Shown here: one piece after another, positions 29,246 through 38,626 of the stretch
Position numbering within the stretch: the first letter of the stretch is position 1
Layout: every line of letters starts with the position of its first letter
Assembly: GCF_021390395.1 (NCBI RefSeq)
Contig: NZ_JAJUWT010000018.1
Coordinates: forward strand, 124,001 to 188,000
From: Saccharothrix sp. S26
GTDB taxonomy: Bacteria; Actinomycetota; Actinomycetes; Mycobacteriales; Pseudonocardiaceae
Reading direction: 5' to 3'
DNA length: 64,000 bases
Position numbers and translations under genes: made by a program
The notes under the pieces: generated by a model
What the model was told of the DNA's origin: nothing
What the model saw: the letters and a program-made list of their open reading frames with translations, nothing else
Database searches by the model: none

Positions 29246-29259
29246 TGTTAGCGATAACA
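29246..29259. promoter_or_regulatory. Operator-like site upstream of the GH43 gene
   Basis: TGTTAGCGATAACA is an imperfect palindrome (TGTTA-N4-TAACA) 27 bases before the GH43 ATG. The form is typical of LacI-family sites in actinomycete glycosidase promoters. Confidence 0.45.
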
Positions 29260-29286
29260 GGACTCGGATGCCAACGGAGGCACCCC

Positions 29287-30660
29287 ATGTCGACCGCTCG
29301 TACCGGGCTCACCGGAGCCCTCTTCCTGGTGGCCGCGCTGCTGTCGGCGCTGATCACCGCACCCGCCGCGTCCGCCGTGATCGGGCCACCTCTTGTCGGG
29401 GTCGGGTCCGGGCGGTGCCTGGACGTGGTGGGCAACGACGCCACGCCGGGCACGGAGGTGGGCATCTGGGACTGCAACGGGCAGGCCAACCAAGGTTGGA
29501 ACCTCACCGCGGCGGGTGAACTGCGCACCTTCGACGACACGCGCTGCCTGGACGCCTACAACTTCGGCACCGCACCAGGTACGAGGTTGGTGATCTGGAC
29601 CTGCACCGGTGGCGCGAACCAGAAGTTCCGCCGCAACGGCGACGGCTCCATCACCGCCACCCAGTCCAACCTGTGCCTGGACGTGTACAACCACGGCACC
29701 GCCAACGGCAGCAGGGTGGTCCTGTGGACCTGCACCGGTGCGGCCAACCAGCGCTGGTCCACCGGCTCCACTGGCGGCTACCCGTACCCGGGCCTGGTCA
29801 CCGGTGACATCGGTGTGCACGACCCGGCCGTGGTCAAGCGGCCGGACGGCAGCTACCTGGTGGCGAACACCGGCGACGGCATCGGGCTCAAGACCTCAGC
29901 CGACCGGATCGCATTCCGCAACGCGGGCGCGGCCTTCCCCGGTGGGACGCCGTGGGCGAACACGTACACCAACAACGGCCGCCACCTGTGGGCGCCGGAC
30001 CTGACCTACCGCAACGGGCAGTACTACCTGTACTACTCGGCCTCGACGTTCGGCTCGAACCGGTCGGCGATCTTCCTGGCCACCAGCCCCAGCGGCAACT
30101 CCGGCACGTGGACCCACCGCGGCCTGGTCATCGAGTCGCGCACCAGCGACAACTTCAACGCCATCGACCCGAACCTGATCATCGACGACCAGGGCCGCTG
30201 GTGGCTCGACTTCGGCTCGTTCTGGTCGGGGATCAAGCTGATCCAGCTCGACCCGAACACCGGTCTGCGGCTGGGCACCGCGATCACGGGCATCGCCAAC
30301 CGCAGCAGCGGCACCGCGATCGAGGCGCCGTTCATCGTCAAGTACGGCAACTATTACTACCAGTACGTCTCATGGGACCTGTGCTGCCGCGGCGCGTCGA
30401 GCACCTACCGGATCATGGTCGGCCGCTCCACCAGCGTCACCGGCCCCTACGTCGACCGCAACGGCGTACCCATGATGTCCGGCGGCGGCACCCAGGTCCT
30501 GGCCGGTCACGGGAGCATCCACGGCCCCGGTCACCAGGCGGTGCTCGCCGACACCGACGAGCACGTGCTGTTCTACCACTACTACGCCGACAACGGCGCG
30601 TCCCTCCTGGGCATCAACCGCCTGGTCTACGACGCGGCCGGCTGGCCCAGCGTCGTCTGA
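29287..30660 (+). CDS. Secreted GH43 endo-arabinanase-like enzyme with N-terminal ricin-type domain
   Basis: A 457-residue protein. Signal peptide about 1-34 (PAASA); a ricin B domain about 40-155 with three repeats (CLDVVGN...IWDCNGQANQGW, CLDAYNF...IWTCTGGANQKF, CLDVYNH...LWTCTGAANQRW). The GH43 propeller (about 165-457) carries HDPAVV (general base Asp), HLWAPDLTYRNGQYYLYYS, NAIDPNLI and AIEAPFIV (general acid Glu). These match arabinan endo-1,5-alpha-L-arabinosidases. The ATG has CGGAGG six bases upstream. The lectin domain is placed before the catalytic domain, the reverse of the GH32 enzyme. It stands alone and is probably controlled by the operator just upstream. Confidence 0.85.
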   Translation: MSTARTGLTGALFLVAALLSALITAPAASAVIGPPLVGVGSGRCLDVVGNDATPGTEVGIWDCNGQANQGWNLTAAGELRTFDDTRCLDAYNFGTAPGTRLVIWTCTGGANQKFRRNGDGSITATQSNLCLDVYNHGTANGSRVVLWTCTGAANQRWSTGSTGGYPYPGLVTGDIGVHDPAVVKRPDGSYLVANTGDGIGLKTSADRIAFRNAGAAFPGGTPWANTYTNNGRHLWAPDLTYRNGQYYLYYSASTFGSNRSAIFLATSPSGNSGTWTHRGLVIESRTSDNFNAIDPNLIIDDQGRWWLDFGSFWSGIKLIQLDPNTGLRLGTAITGIANRSSGTAIEAPFIVKYGNYYYQYVSWDLCCRGASSTYRIMVGRSTSVTGPYVDRNGVPMMSGGGTQVLAGHGSIHGPGHQAVLADTDEHVLFYHYYADNGASLLGINRLVYDAAGWPSVV

Positions 30661-30695
30661 CGACCGACCGTCGCTCCGGGAGCGGCGCGATTCTT

Positions 30696-30726
30696 GCCGG
30701 GTGCCGGCCGGGAACCGGCACCCGGC
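30696..30726 (+). terminator. Hairpin terminator of the GH43 gene
   Basis: A 12-bp perfect inverted repeat (GCCGGGTGCCGG / CCGGCACCCGGC) with a 7-base loop begins 35 bases after the GH43 stop. Confidence 0.75.
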
Positions 30727-30794
30727 ATCCCCTTTGCGGTTCCCGCGCCGGGGCCGCGTCGGCGGCCGGCGGTGCAGCACCGATCCGCCACTGC

Positions 30795-31110
30795 GCGGGC
30801 ACGGCCGCTACTTCATCGACGTGGGGACGTTCGCCGAGGACGAGGCGCGGGCGTAGCTGACGGGTGTCGTGGGTGACCGCACGCTCTTGCTGGAGGGGGC
30901 GACCGAACTGGTCGCCGCGCTCGGGAGTTTGCCGCTGGCGTTGGCTCAAGTGGCGACGTACTCCGCGTACTCGGTCAAGACCACCCCGACACACTGACCA
31001 CCCGCCTTGTGATTGCCTACCTGCTAGGGACGGAAGGCGACGCCGCCGGAGCGCTGGCCGCCTTGGAGGAGCTGCTCCCCCGCTTTGGTGCGAACACTTC
31101 CCTGCCGTCG
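30795..31110 (+). pseudogene. Remnant of an NB-ARC/TPR (AfsR-like) regulator
   Basis: One frame reads HGRYFIDVGTFAEDEARA, a stop, then LLLEGATELVAALGSLPLALAQVATY. This is the winged-helix side of an NB-ARC ATPase. A second frame gives GTEGDAAGALAALEELLPRFG, a tetratricopeptide unit of the same protein type. Stops and shifts interrupt it and most of the gene is missing. It is relic DNA only. Confidence 0.5.
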
Positions 31111-31135
31111 AGCACCGGGGCCCGACAACGGTGCG

Positions 31136-31172
31136 CCGTGGAGAGAACCGAACAGGTCAGTTCTCTCCACGG
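31136..31172 (-). terminator. Hairpin terminator of the GH74 gene
   Basis: A 13-bp perfect inverted repeat (CCGTGGAGAGAAC / GTTCTCTCCACGG) with an 11-base loop, 23 bases downstream of the minus-strand stop at 31195. Confidence 0.8.
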
Positions 31173-31194
31173 CAGCGTGCAGTGCTCAGTACGA

Positions 31195-33891
31195 TTAGCC
31201 GGTCGTGCAGGTGAGGTTGGTCGGTGCGGGGTTGGCGCCGACCCGGCTCGCGGTGAAGCCGAACGTGGCCGAGGTGTTCGAGGCGAGGTTGCCGTTCCAG
31301 CCGGTGTTGCGGACGGTGACGTTCGGCCCGCCGCCGACCAGGGTGCCGCTCCACAAGTGCGTGATCCGCTGGCCGTCGGCGTAGGTCCAGGTCACGGTCC
31401 AGGAACGGATGTCGCGTGCCCCTGCGGTGACGGTGACCTCGCCCTGGAACCCGTCCGGCCAGGAGTTGACCAGGCGATAGACGGCGGAGCAAGGCGCTCC
31501 TCCCGGCGTGGTCGTGGTCGTGGTGGTTGAGGTCGTGGTGGTGGTCGTAGTGGTGGTGGCCGCGATATCGCCAACTATCACGCCGCGACCGTTGGTTCCG
31601 AGGTAGAACCGGCCGTAGACCCGCGGGTCGCCGGTGATCGCCTCGCCCGAGTCGCCCCACTGGTTGCGGTCGTCGTTGACCCGCACCCAGCTGCCTCCGC
31701 CGTCGTCCGAGCGGTAGACGCCGTGCACCCCGTCGACGTTGCCGCCGCCGAGGAACACCGTGGCGGTGGACTGGCCGGCCGCGGGCTTGCCGAAGCCGAC
31801 GGACTTGGCGTACGACGCCGCCTGCACCTTCGTGAAGGTGACGCCCGAGTCGGTCGTCCGGAACACGCCACCGCCGCCGACCACCCACACCTCGCCCTCA
31901 CGGCCGGGCATGGCCTTCAGGTCTTCGGCGCCGGGCACGGCCGCGGTCTGGGTGAACGACGCACCGCCGTCGGTGCTGACGAAGAAGCGGTCACCGGACC
32001 AGGCGTAGAACTTCCGAGGGTTGACCCGGTCGGCCTCGACGTGCGCTTCGGACGGGATGCCCGATGCTGGGGTCCAGCTCGCGCCCAGGTCGGTGCTGTA
32101 GCTGACCGGCGCGGTGGTCGGCGCCCACACCAGCCGGTCGCCGGTCGCGCCGACGGCGATCCCGGCACCGTTCCCGCCGGGGCCGCTGGTGCCCGGCGGC
32201 TGCGTGGCCGCGGGCGTCCACGTCGCGCCGCCGTCGGTGGAGACGGCGAGGTGGGTGGTCCCGGCGGACGGGCGGCCCGAACGGGCGATCACGGCGGGCT
32301 TGAGCGCCGCGTAGTCCAGTGACAGGACCGCGTTCATCTGCGGCCCCGCGTACATCGCGGCCGGAACCCGGCCGAGGTCGTCGTGCCGGAAGCCACCGAT
32401 GTCGCCGACGCCGCTGAACAGCGGCGCGCCTTGCGGCGGGCTCATCAGGTCGCCGACCGAGGTCTCCTCCAGGCCGGCCACCACGGGCCTGATCGTGATC
32501 TTGCCGCCGGTGTCCCAGGTGGTGAGGTTCGTGGTGCCGAAGATCGTGGCGCCCGTGCCGTAGAGGAGCCGGTCGGAGTCGAAGGGGTCGATCTGCATGG
32601 ACTCGGCCCACCAGCCCAGCTTCGGCGAGCTGACCGGGGGTTCGCCGCTGGTTCCCCAGTCCATCCACGGCACCGACGAGATGTCCATCGTGTACCGCGT
32701 CGTGCGCTCCGGGTAGGTGCCCCAGTCCCAGATGCGGGTCCACGTCGCGCCGCCGTCGGTGCTGCGGAAGATGTTGATGTCCGGCCACCACTGGACCTGG
32801 GTCGTCACCATGAGGGTGCCGGGGTTCTGCCGGTCGATGGTCAGGCCGCTGTAACCCCAGGTGTTGTCGCCGCTGGACGACGGTACGGGGCTGATGTTGG
32901 TCCACACGCCGGAGGCGGGGTCATACCGCCAGACATCGCCCTTGCCACCGTCGTTGGGTCCCCCGGTGTCGCTGGTCGCGAGGTACAGGTAGCCGTTGAC
33001 CGGGTCGAACACCGACCGGTGCGGCAGGAAGCCGGTCGGCTGGCCTGCCACGCGCGTCCAGCTCGCGCCACCATCACTGGAGCGGTACAGCATGTTCTGC
33101 TTGTCCGCCACGCCGACGTAGACGTCACGCGTCGCCACACCCGCCCCGCCGGTCCGCTTGTCGAACGCGATCCACAGCAGACCGAAGTTCTGCGCGTCGG
33201 GGCTGTCAGGCGCCGCCGACGGATTCGGCACGTAGTCGCCCGCGTTGGGAAAACTCGTGACCTGCGCCCAGGTCACGCCGTAGTCCGTGCTGCGCCACAG
33301 GCCACGACCGCTCGGCGCGGCAAGGTAGAGCACCCTGTTGTCGTTCGGGTCGACGACCAGGCGTTCGCCGATGCCCCGACCCGGCATGTTGCCACCCAAC
33401 TTGAACGGCAACGGCGTGGTTTCCCACGTCCGGCCGCGGTCCCTGGAGCGCAGCACCGCGCCGTTGCCATCCCAGGAGTTGGTGTAGGTACCGACCGCGG
33501 CGTACACCCGGTCGGTGTCGACCGGGTCGGCCGCCAGCGCGGCGACGCCCGTGTAGCCCCACCGATCCGCGCCCACCCAGTCCAGCATGGGTTCCCACCG
33601 GCCGGTGGACTGGTTCCACCGGTACGCGCCGCCGATGTCGGTGCGGGCGTAGACGACGTCCTTGGCGCCTTCGTTGAACACGATCCCGGAGACGAATCCG
33701 CCGCCCCCGATCTCGACGTTCTTGAAGGTGTACGGCTGGACCGGGGCGGCTAACGCGGCTCGCCCTGCGGAAGACGCGATCACCAGAGGCAACGCCATCG
33801 CGAGCAGGGCGAACGCCACGACCGTGGCGACCATCAGCCGCCCGCGCCGCGCGTCGGATGCGGATCGCTGCCGGGGATGTGGGATACGCAT
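31195..33891 (-). CDS. Secreted GH74 xyloglucanase with C-terminal CBM2
   Basis: An 898-residue protein. Signal peptide about 1-49; a GH74 double seven-bladed propeller (about 50-775) with repeated sialidase-like blocks (STDGGATWTR and similar). The two expected catalytic aspartates lie in YARTDIGGAYRW (Asp85) and in the second-half GDIGGFRHD motif. A threonine-rich linker follows, then a CBM2 (about 800-898) closed by a Cys pair (APCSAV, NLTCTTG). It should cleave xyloglucan in plant cell walls, bound to cellulose by the CBM. ATG 33891 is preferred over the in-frame GTG at 33897 because AAGGA is seven bases from it. A perfect CebR-type box lies upstream. Confidence 0.92.
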   Translation of the reverse strand: MRIPHPRQRSASDARRGRLMVATVVAFALLAMALPLVIASSAGRAALAAPVQPYTFKNVEIGGGGFVSGIVFNEGAKDVVYARTDIGGAYRWNQSTGRWEPMLDWVGADRWGYTGVAALAADPVDTDRVYAAVGTYTNSWDGNGAVLRSRDRGRTWETTPLPFKLGGNMPGRGIGERLVVDPNDNRVLYLAAPSGRGLWRSTDYGVTWAQVTSFPNAGDYVPNPSAAPDSPDAQNFGLLWIAFDKRTGGAGVATRDVYVGVADKQNMLYRSSDGGASWTRVAGQPTGFLPHRSVFDPVNGYLYLATSDTGGPNDGGKGDVWRYDPASGVWTNISPVPSSSGDNTWGYSGLTIDRQNPGTLMVTTQVQWWPDINIFRSTDGGATWTRIWDWGTYPERTTRYTMDISSVPWMDWGTSGEPPVSSPKLGWWAESMQIDPFDSDRLLYGTGATIFGTTNLTTWDTGGKITIRPVVAGLEETSVGDLMSPPQGAPLFSGVGDIGGFRHDDLGRVPAAMYAGPQMNAVLSLDYAALKPAVIARSGRPSAGTTHLAVSTDGGATWTPAATQPPGTSGPGGNGAGIAVGATGDRLVWAPTTAPVSYSTDLGASWTPASGIPSEAHVEADRVNPRKFYAWSGDRFFVSTDGGASFTQTAAVPGAEDLKAMPGREGEVWVVGGGGVFRTTDSGVTFTKVQAASYAKSVGFGKPAAGQSTATVFLGGGNVDGVHGVYRSDDGGGSWVRVNDDRNQWGDSGEAITGDPRVYGRFYLGTNGRGVIVGDIAATTTTTTTTTSTTTTTTTPGGAPCSAVYRLVNSWPDGFQGEVTVTAGARDIRSWTVTWTYADGQRITHLWSGTLVGGGPNVTVRNTGWNGNLASNTSATFGFTASRVGANPAPTNLTCTTG

Positions 33892-33964
33892 GAACACGTC
33901 CTTAGGTACTCGTCCTTGAGCACTGATCCATCAGCCGGCCGCGATGCCGCGACCACCCAGCCGG

Positions 33965-33982
33965 TCTGGGAGCGCTCCCAGA
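33965..33982. promoter_or_regulatory. CebR-type operator
   Basis: TCTGGGAGCGCTCCCAGA is a perfect 18-bp palindrome containing the 14-bp CebR box TGGGAGCGCTCCCA (33967-33980). CebR represses cellulose-utilisation genes in actinomycetes and is released by cello-oligosaccharides. The box sits 75 bases before the GH74 start codon. Confidence 0.85.
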
Positions 33983-34389
33983 CAGAAGCACTCGACAGGC
34001 GGCCATCTGCATCAACAGGGCGGGATAGTTTGTACGCCTCAGAAATTTAGTATCCGACGATAGGGCGGACTCCAACGGGCGGTCAAGGGCAAGCCCACGT
34101 CGATGCCGGTGTGCGCACCCCTCGACATCCCGGCACACCAACGGGTTGCGCCGAACAGCGCAGTTCTGGCGGAACCTTGGCGTATCTCCGCCAACTATGT
34201 GCAGACTTTTGCGTTGACCCCGCCATATCTCTCACCTACGTTCACCGTGCGGGACATCGACGTCGGGCACCTCGCACCGAGTTGTGGACGGTCTGACCCG
34301 ACGCGCTCGCCGGCACGAGTCGTCGATCCAGCCGATTGCACGCACGTCAGATGCCCTATCGGTGATCGCCCCTCGAAGGAGAGACGGCA

Positions 34390-37300
34390 ATGCGACACGC
34401 CCTGAGGCACCTACACTCGGTAGTGATAGCTTCACTTTTGGTAATAGGGTTCACGGTGCCGGTCGCATCGGCGCATCCAGAGGGGTTCCACGTCCTGGTC
34501 TTCAGCAAGACCGCGGCCGGGGCGTACCGCCACGACTCGATCCCCGCGGGCATCGCGATGTTCGAGGAGCTCGCTGCCGGCCGGCACTGGGAGCTCACCA
34601 AGAGCGAGGACTCCACGATCTTCAACGACGCCACGCTGGCGACGTTCGACGTCGTGGTCATGTTCCAGACCTCGGGCATGGTGTGGGACAACGACGCCCA
34701 GCGCGCCGCGATGCAGAAGTACGTCCGCGGTGGCGGTGGTGTGGTGGCGATCCACAACGCGACGGACATGAACATCGAGCAGGACTTCCCGTGGTGGGAC
34801 CAGATGCTCGGCATGAGCATGACGGCGCACTCGGCGATCGTGCCGGGCACCGCCAAGGTCGCCGACCGGGTTCACCCGTCCGGGCAGGGACTTCCGGAGC
34901 GGTGGAACCGCACCGAGGAGTGGTACAACTTCGATCGCAACGCCCGCGGTGACGTGCACGTGCTGGTGACGGCCGACGAGACGACGTACGACGCCGGTTG
35001 GGCGAGGATGGGGGCCGACCACCCGATCTCGTGGTGCCGCAACTTCGAGGGCGGTCGCCTCTGGTCCACGGCGATGGGGCACCAGGCGTCGAGCTACTCC
35101 GAGCCGCTGTTCCGCTCGCACATCGCGGGCGGCGTGGAGTCGGCGGGCGCCAAGGTAGCCGCCGACTGCGGCCCGACGGTGTGGTCCAGCTTCGAGAAGA
35201 CCGAGCTGGACGGCAACACGGTCGGACCGGCCGCGCTCGACGTGGCCCCTGACGGACGGGTGTTCTACGCCGAGTACGGCGGCAAGGTGAAGGTCTACAA
35301 GCCGGACACGCGCGCCACGGTCACCGCCGCGACGCTGAGCGTCTACACCGGCGGGGAGGACGGCCTGACCGGCCTGGCGCTCGACCCGAACTTCGCCACC
35401 ACCAAGTGGGTCTACCTGATGTACGCGCCTCCCGGCACCGAGCAGATCGCCAGGGTTTCCCGGTTCAACGTCAACGGCGACACGCTCGACCTCGCCACTG
35501 AGAAGGTGGTGCTGACCGTGCCGTCCTCGCGGCAGGTCGAACCGGAGCACACCGGCGGTTACATCGCCTTCGGCCCGAACGGCAACCTCTACATCGGCAC
35601 CGGCGACGACGTGAACCCGTTCTCGTCCGACGGCTACGCGCCGATCGACGAGCGCTCGGGCCGGGCCCGGTACGACGCGCAGGGCACCTCGGCCAACACC
35701 AACGACCTGCGCGGCAAGATCCTGCGCATCCACCCGGAGACCGACGGCACCTACACCGTGCCGTCCGGCAACCTGTTCGCACCCGGCACGGCCAAGACCA
35801 AGCCCGAGATCTACGCGATGGGCTTCCGCAACCCGTTCCGGTTCAGCGTGCACCCCACCACCGGCGTGATCCACGCCGCCGACTACGGCCCGGACGCGGG
35901 CTCGGACAACTCGAGCCGCGGCCCCGGCGGGTTGGTGGAGTGGAACGTGATCACCTCGCCGGGCAACTACGGCTGGCCGTACTGCATCGGCAACAACACC
36001 CCGTTCAACGACTACGACTTCGCCACCAGCACCTCGGGCGCCAAGTTCGACTGCGCCAACCCCACGAACAACTCCCCCAACAACACCGGCCTGACCAGCC
36101 TGCCCGCGCCGCGCGCCGCGGACGTCTGGTACGGCAACAGCGTCTCGGAGGGCAACAAGTTCCCCGAGCTGGGTGACGGCGGCGAGACGCCGATGGCGTT
36201 CCCGATCTACCGCTACAACGCGAACAACCCGTCGGAGACCAAGTTCCCCGCGTACTTCGACCAGACGCCGTTCTTCGGCGAGTGGGCGCGCGGCACGATG
36301 TTCGAGTTCCGGCTCGACTCGTCCGGGAAGCTGTTGAAGATCAACAAGTTCTTGTCGAACCAGAGCTTCAAGTCCCCTATGGACGCCAAGTTCGGTCCGG
36401 ACGGCTCGATGTACCTGCTGGAGTGGGGCAGCGGCTTCGGCCGCGACAACACCGACTCCGGGCTGTACCGAATCGACTACCGCTCCGGTGAGCGCAGCCC
36501 GATCGTCAAGGCGTCCGCCACGCCCTCCACCGGTGGCGTGCCGCTGACCGTGAAGTTCTCCAGCTCAGGCACCTACGACCCGGAGGGCGGCCAGCTCAGC
36601 TACCAGTGGACGTTCGGCGACGGCGGCACGTCCACCGCAGCCAACCCCGAGCACACCTACACCGCGCGGGGGAACTACAACGCCCAGCTCACCGTGACCG
36701 ACCCGACCGGCAAGACCGGTGTCGCCAACGTGTCGGTGACGGTCGGCAACACCGCGCCCACGGTGACGTTCACCGCTCCGGCGCACGGCGGGATGTTCGG
36801 CTGGAACGACAAGATCCCCTACTCGGTGTCGGTGACCGACCCCGAGGACGGCACGATCGACTGCAGCCGGGTGACCACGACGCCCGCCCTGGGCCACGAC
36901 GAGCACGCTCACCCGATCACCTCGATCGCCGGCTGCTCGGGTGTGCTCAACCCGCAGACCGACAGCGCGCACGCCGAGGGCAACTCGTTCTACGTGGCGG
37001 ACGCGACCTACACCGACAACGGGGTGTCGGGTGGCACGGGGCTGACAGGTCGTGCGCAGGTGCTGTTGCAGCCCAAGCACAAGCAGGCCGAGTTCTTCAC
37101 GGGCTCGTCCGGTGTGCGGGTGGTGTCGCAACCCGACGCCGAAGCCGACGGCCGGATCGGCGACATCAGCAACAACGACTGGGTCTCCTACCGCACGTAC
37201 AACTTCGCCGGGATCGACCAGGTGTCGTTCCGGGTGTCCTCGCCGTCCGGCGGTGGCACGATCGAGCTGCGCGCCGGCTCGCCGACGGGGGCTTTGATCG

Positions 37301-37854
37301 CCTCGGCACCGGTTGGCAGCACGGGTGGCTGGGACAACTACGTGAGCCGGCCCGCGGTGAACGTGACCAGGCCGAGCGGCACGATCGAACTGTTCATGGT
37401 GTTCAAGTCGAGCACGAACAACTCGTTCGACGTCGACTCGATGACCTTCATCGGTGCGGGTGTGGCGTCGGACGGCACCGCCGCCGGGAAGCAGATCACC
37501 GGCACCGGTGACAAGTGCGTCACACCCAACCAGGGCAGCTCCGCCGACGGTACCGCCGTGCAGCTGTGGCCGTGTGCCGGCCACGGTTACCAGAAGTGGA
37601 CCGTGGAGGGCAGCACGATCCGCACGCTCGGCAAGTGCATGGACCTCAACGGCACCTCCGCCGGTGCGGGGACCGCTGTCCAGTTGCGCACTTGCAACGG
37701 GGCGGCCACGCAGAACTGGTCCGTGGAGTCGGACGGCACGATCCGCAACAACGGCATGTGCCTCGACGCCTCCGGAGGCAGTTCGGCGGACGGCACAGCG
37801 CTGATCACATGGTGGTGCCACGGCGGTCCGAACCAGCGGTGGACCTTGTCCTAG
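34390..37854 (+). CDS. Secreted multidomain ThuA / glucose-sorbosone dehydrogenase / PKD / CBM6 / ricin protein
   Basis: A 1154-residue protein. Signal peptide about 1-28 (VASAHP). A ThuA-like domain (about 32-245: HVLVFSKTAAGAYRHDSI, VRGGGGVVAIHNATD, DHPISWCRNFEGGRLWSTAMGH) is followed by a GSDH-type six-bladed propeller (about 270-690: ALDVAPDGRVFYAEYGG, GLTGLALDPNF, GYIAFGPNGNLYIGTGDD, PEIYAMGFRNPFRF). A PKD domain (about 700-785), a spacer region, a CBM6-like domain (about 890-1030) and a ricin domain (about 1035-1154) complete it. The family is common in actinomycetes but the reaction is unproven; oxidation or trimming of a plant sugar is inferred. An AAGGAG RBS precedes the ATG. Confidence 0.85.
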   Translation: MRHALRHLHSVVIASLLVIGFTVPVASAHPEGFHVLVFSKTAAGAYRHDSIPAGIAMFEELAAGRHWELTKSEDSTIFNDATLATFDVVVMFQTSGMVWDNDAQRAAMQKYVRGGGGVVAIHNATDMNIEQDFPWWDQMLGMSMTAHSAIVPGTAKVADRVHPSGQGLPERWNRTEEWYNFDRNARGDVHVLVTADETTYDAGWARMGADHPISWCRNFEGGRLWSTAMGHQASSYSEPLFRSHIAGGVESAGAKVAADCGPTVWSSFEKTELDGNTVGPAALDVAPDGRVFYAEYGGKVKVYKPDTRATVTAATLSVYTGGEDGLTGLALDPNFATTKWVYLMYAPPGTEQIARVSRFNVNGDTLDLATEKVVLTVPSSRQVEPEHTGGYIAFGPNGNLYIGTGDDVNPFSSDGYAPIDERSGRARYDAQGTSANTNDLRGKILRIHPETDGTYTVPSGNLFAPGTAKTKPEIYAMGFRNPFRFSVHPTTGVIHAADYGPDAGSDNSSRGPGGLVEWNVITSPGNYGWPYCIGNNTPFNDYDFATSTSGAKFDCANPTNNSPNNTGLTSLPAPRAADVWYGNSVSEGNKFPELGDGGETPMAFPIYRYNANNPSETKFPAYFDQTPFFGEWARGTMFEFRLDSSGKLLKINKFLSNQSFKSPMDAKFGPDGSMYLLEWGSGFGRDNTDSGLYRIDYRSGERSPIVKASATPSTGGVPLTVKFSSSGTYDPEGGQLSYQWTFGDGGTSTAANPEHTYTARGNYNAQLTVTDPTGKTGVANVSVTVGNTAPTVTFTAPAHGGMFGWNDKIPYSVSVTDPEDGTIDCSRVTTTPALGHDEHAHPITSIAGCSGVLNPQTDSAHAEGNSFYVADATYTDNGVSGGTGLTGRAQVLLQPKHKQAEFFTGSSGVRVVSQPDAEADGRIGDISNNDWVSYRTYNFAGIDQVSFRVSSPSGGGTIELRAGSPTGALIASAPVGSTGGWDNYVSRPAVNVTRPSGTIELFMVFKSSTNNSFDVDSMTFIGAGVASDGTAAGKQITGTGDKCVTPNQGSSADGTAVQLWPCAGHGYQKWTVEGSTIRTLGKCMDLNGTSAGAGTAVQLRTCNGAATQNWSVESDGTIRNNGMCLDASGGSSADGTALITWWCHGGPNQRWTLS

Positions 37855-37862
37855 CGCCGACA

Positions 37863-37894
37863 GGGGTGGTGGCACCGGCCGGTGCCACCACCCC
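37863..37894 (+). terminator. Hairpin terminator after the multidomain gene
   Basis: A perfect 16-bp inverted repeat, GGGGTGGTGGCACCGG and its complement, starts nine bases after the stop codon. Confidence 0.8.
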
Positions 37895-37925
37895 GCTCCG
37901 CTCACCTTCTGCCGAGGAGGAACGC

Positions 37926-38596
37926 ATGGCCAAGACCAAACCCCGGAGCCCGCGGTCAGCGTCACGGGCACCACGCCTCACCGGACTGATCACCGTCTTC
38001 CTGCTCGGCTTCGCGCTCGCCTTCGTGCTCGGGACGTTGACTTCCGGCCCGGACGCGACCGAGCGCCGCATCGCCGAGCTGGAGCAGCGGAAGCCCAGCG
38101 GGACGTCGAGCTGATCGGGCAGCTGAACGAGTTGGCGCGGGGCAGCGCGGACCGCCTGACCCCGGTGTTGCAGGCGATGGCGAAGGCGGCTCCGCTCAGC
38201 GGTGACACCCCCAGGGGCCCGCTCGCCGCGGCGGAGGTCAACGGTTGGCGGGCAGTGCTGTCCGCCGAGGTGAAGCGGTACGAGGAGACGCCGTCGTCGG
38301 GCAACGGCGTGAACGTCGCCAGGACCGCGATGCGGACCGCCGTACGCCAGCTCGCCACGGCTGCCGACGGCTTCGCGGCCGCGGCCGCGGCGGCCGGGCC
38401 GCTCGGCGGCGACCTCGTCACCCTGGCAGGGCACCAGCGCGACCTGGCGCTGCAGACCTGGTCGGTGGCGGCGCTGCAACTCGACGTGATCAACGTCAAC
38501 GCCGGTAACGGGCACGTCCACGTGCAGCTTCCGTCCGGGGGCGACTCCGGCACGGTCCCGCTCGACAGCGAGCCGGAAGGCAGTCAACGGCGCTGA
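37926..38596 (+). pseudogene. Frameshifted single-pass membrane protein of unknown function
   Basis: A good RBS (GAGGAGG) precedes ATG 37926. The first frame encodes a basic N-terminus, one membrane helix (LITVFLLGFALAFVLGTL), and TERRIAELEQR, then stops at 38114. The next frame continues without a gap as EAQRDVELIGQLNELARG and runs to 38596 with consistent coding character (SADRLTPVLQAMAKAAP, TAVRQLATAADGFAAAAAAAG). The total length is one base short of 224 codons, so loss of a single G near 38092 explains everything. Restored, it would be a membrane-anchored protein with an extracellular helical domain. I do not recognise the family. A sequencing error is an alternative. Confidence 0.6.
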
Positions 38597-38626
38597 GGAG
38601 TCCGCCTCACAGTGCTCTGCGCGGAG

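Noticed and set aside
31500..31560. A short tandem repeat that might be a CRISPR or satellite
   Set aside because: It is the codon run for the threonine-rich linker between GH74 and CBM2. There are no spacers and no repeat units outside the gene.
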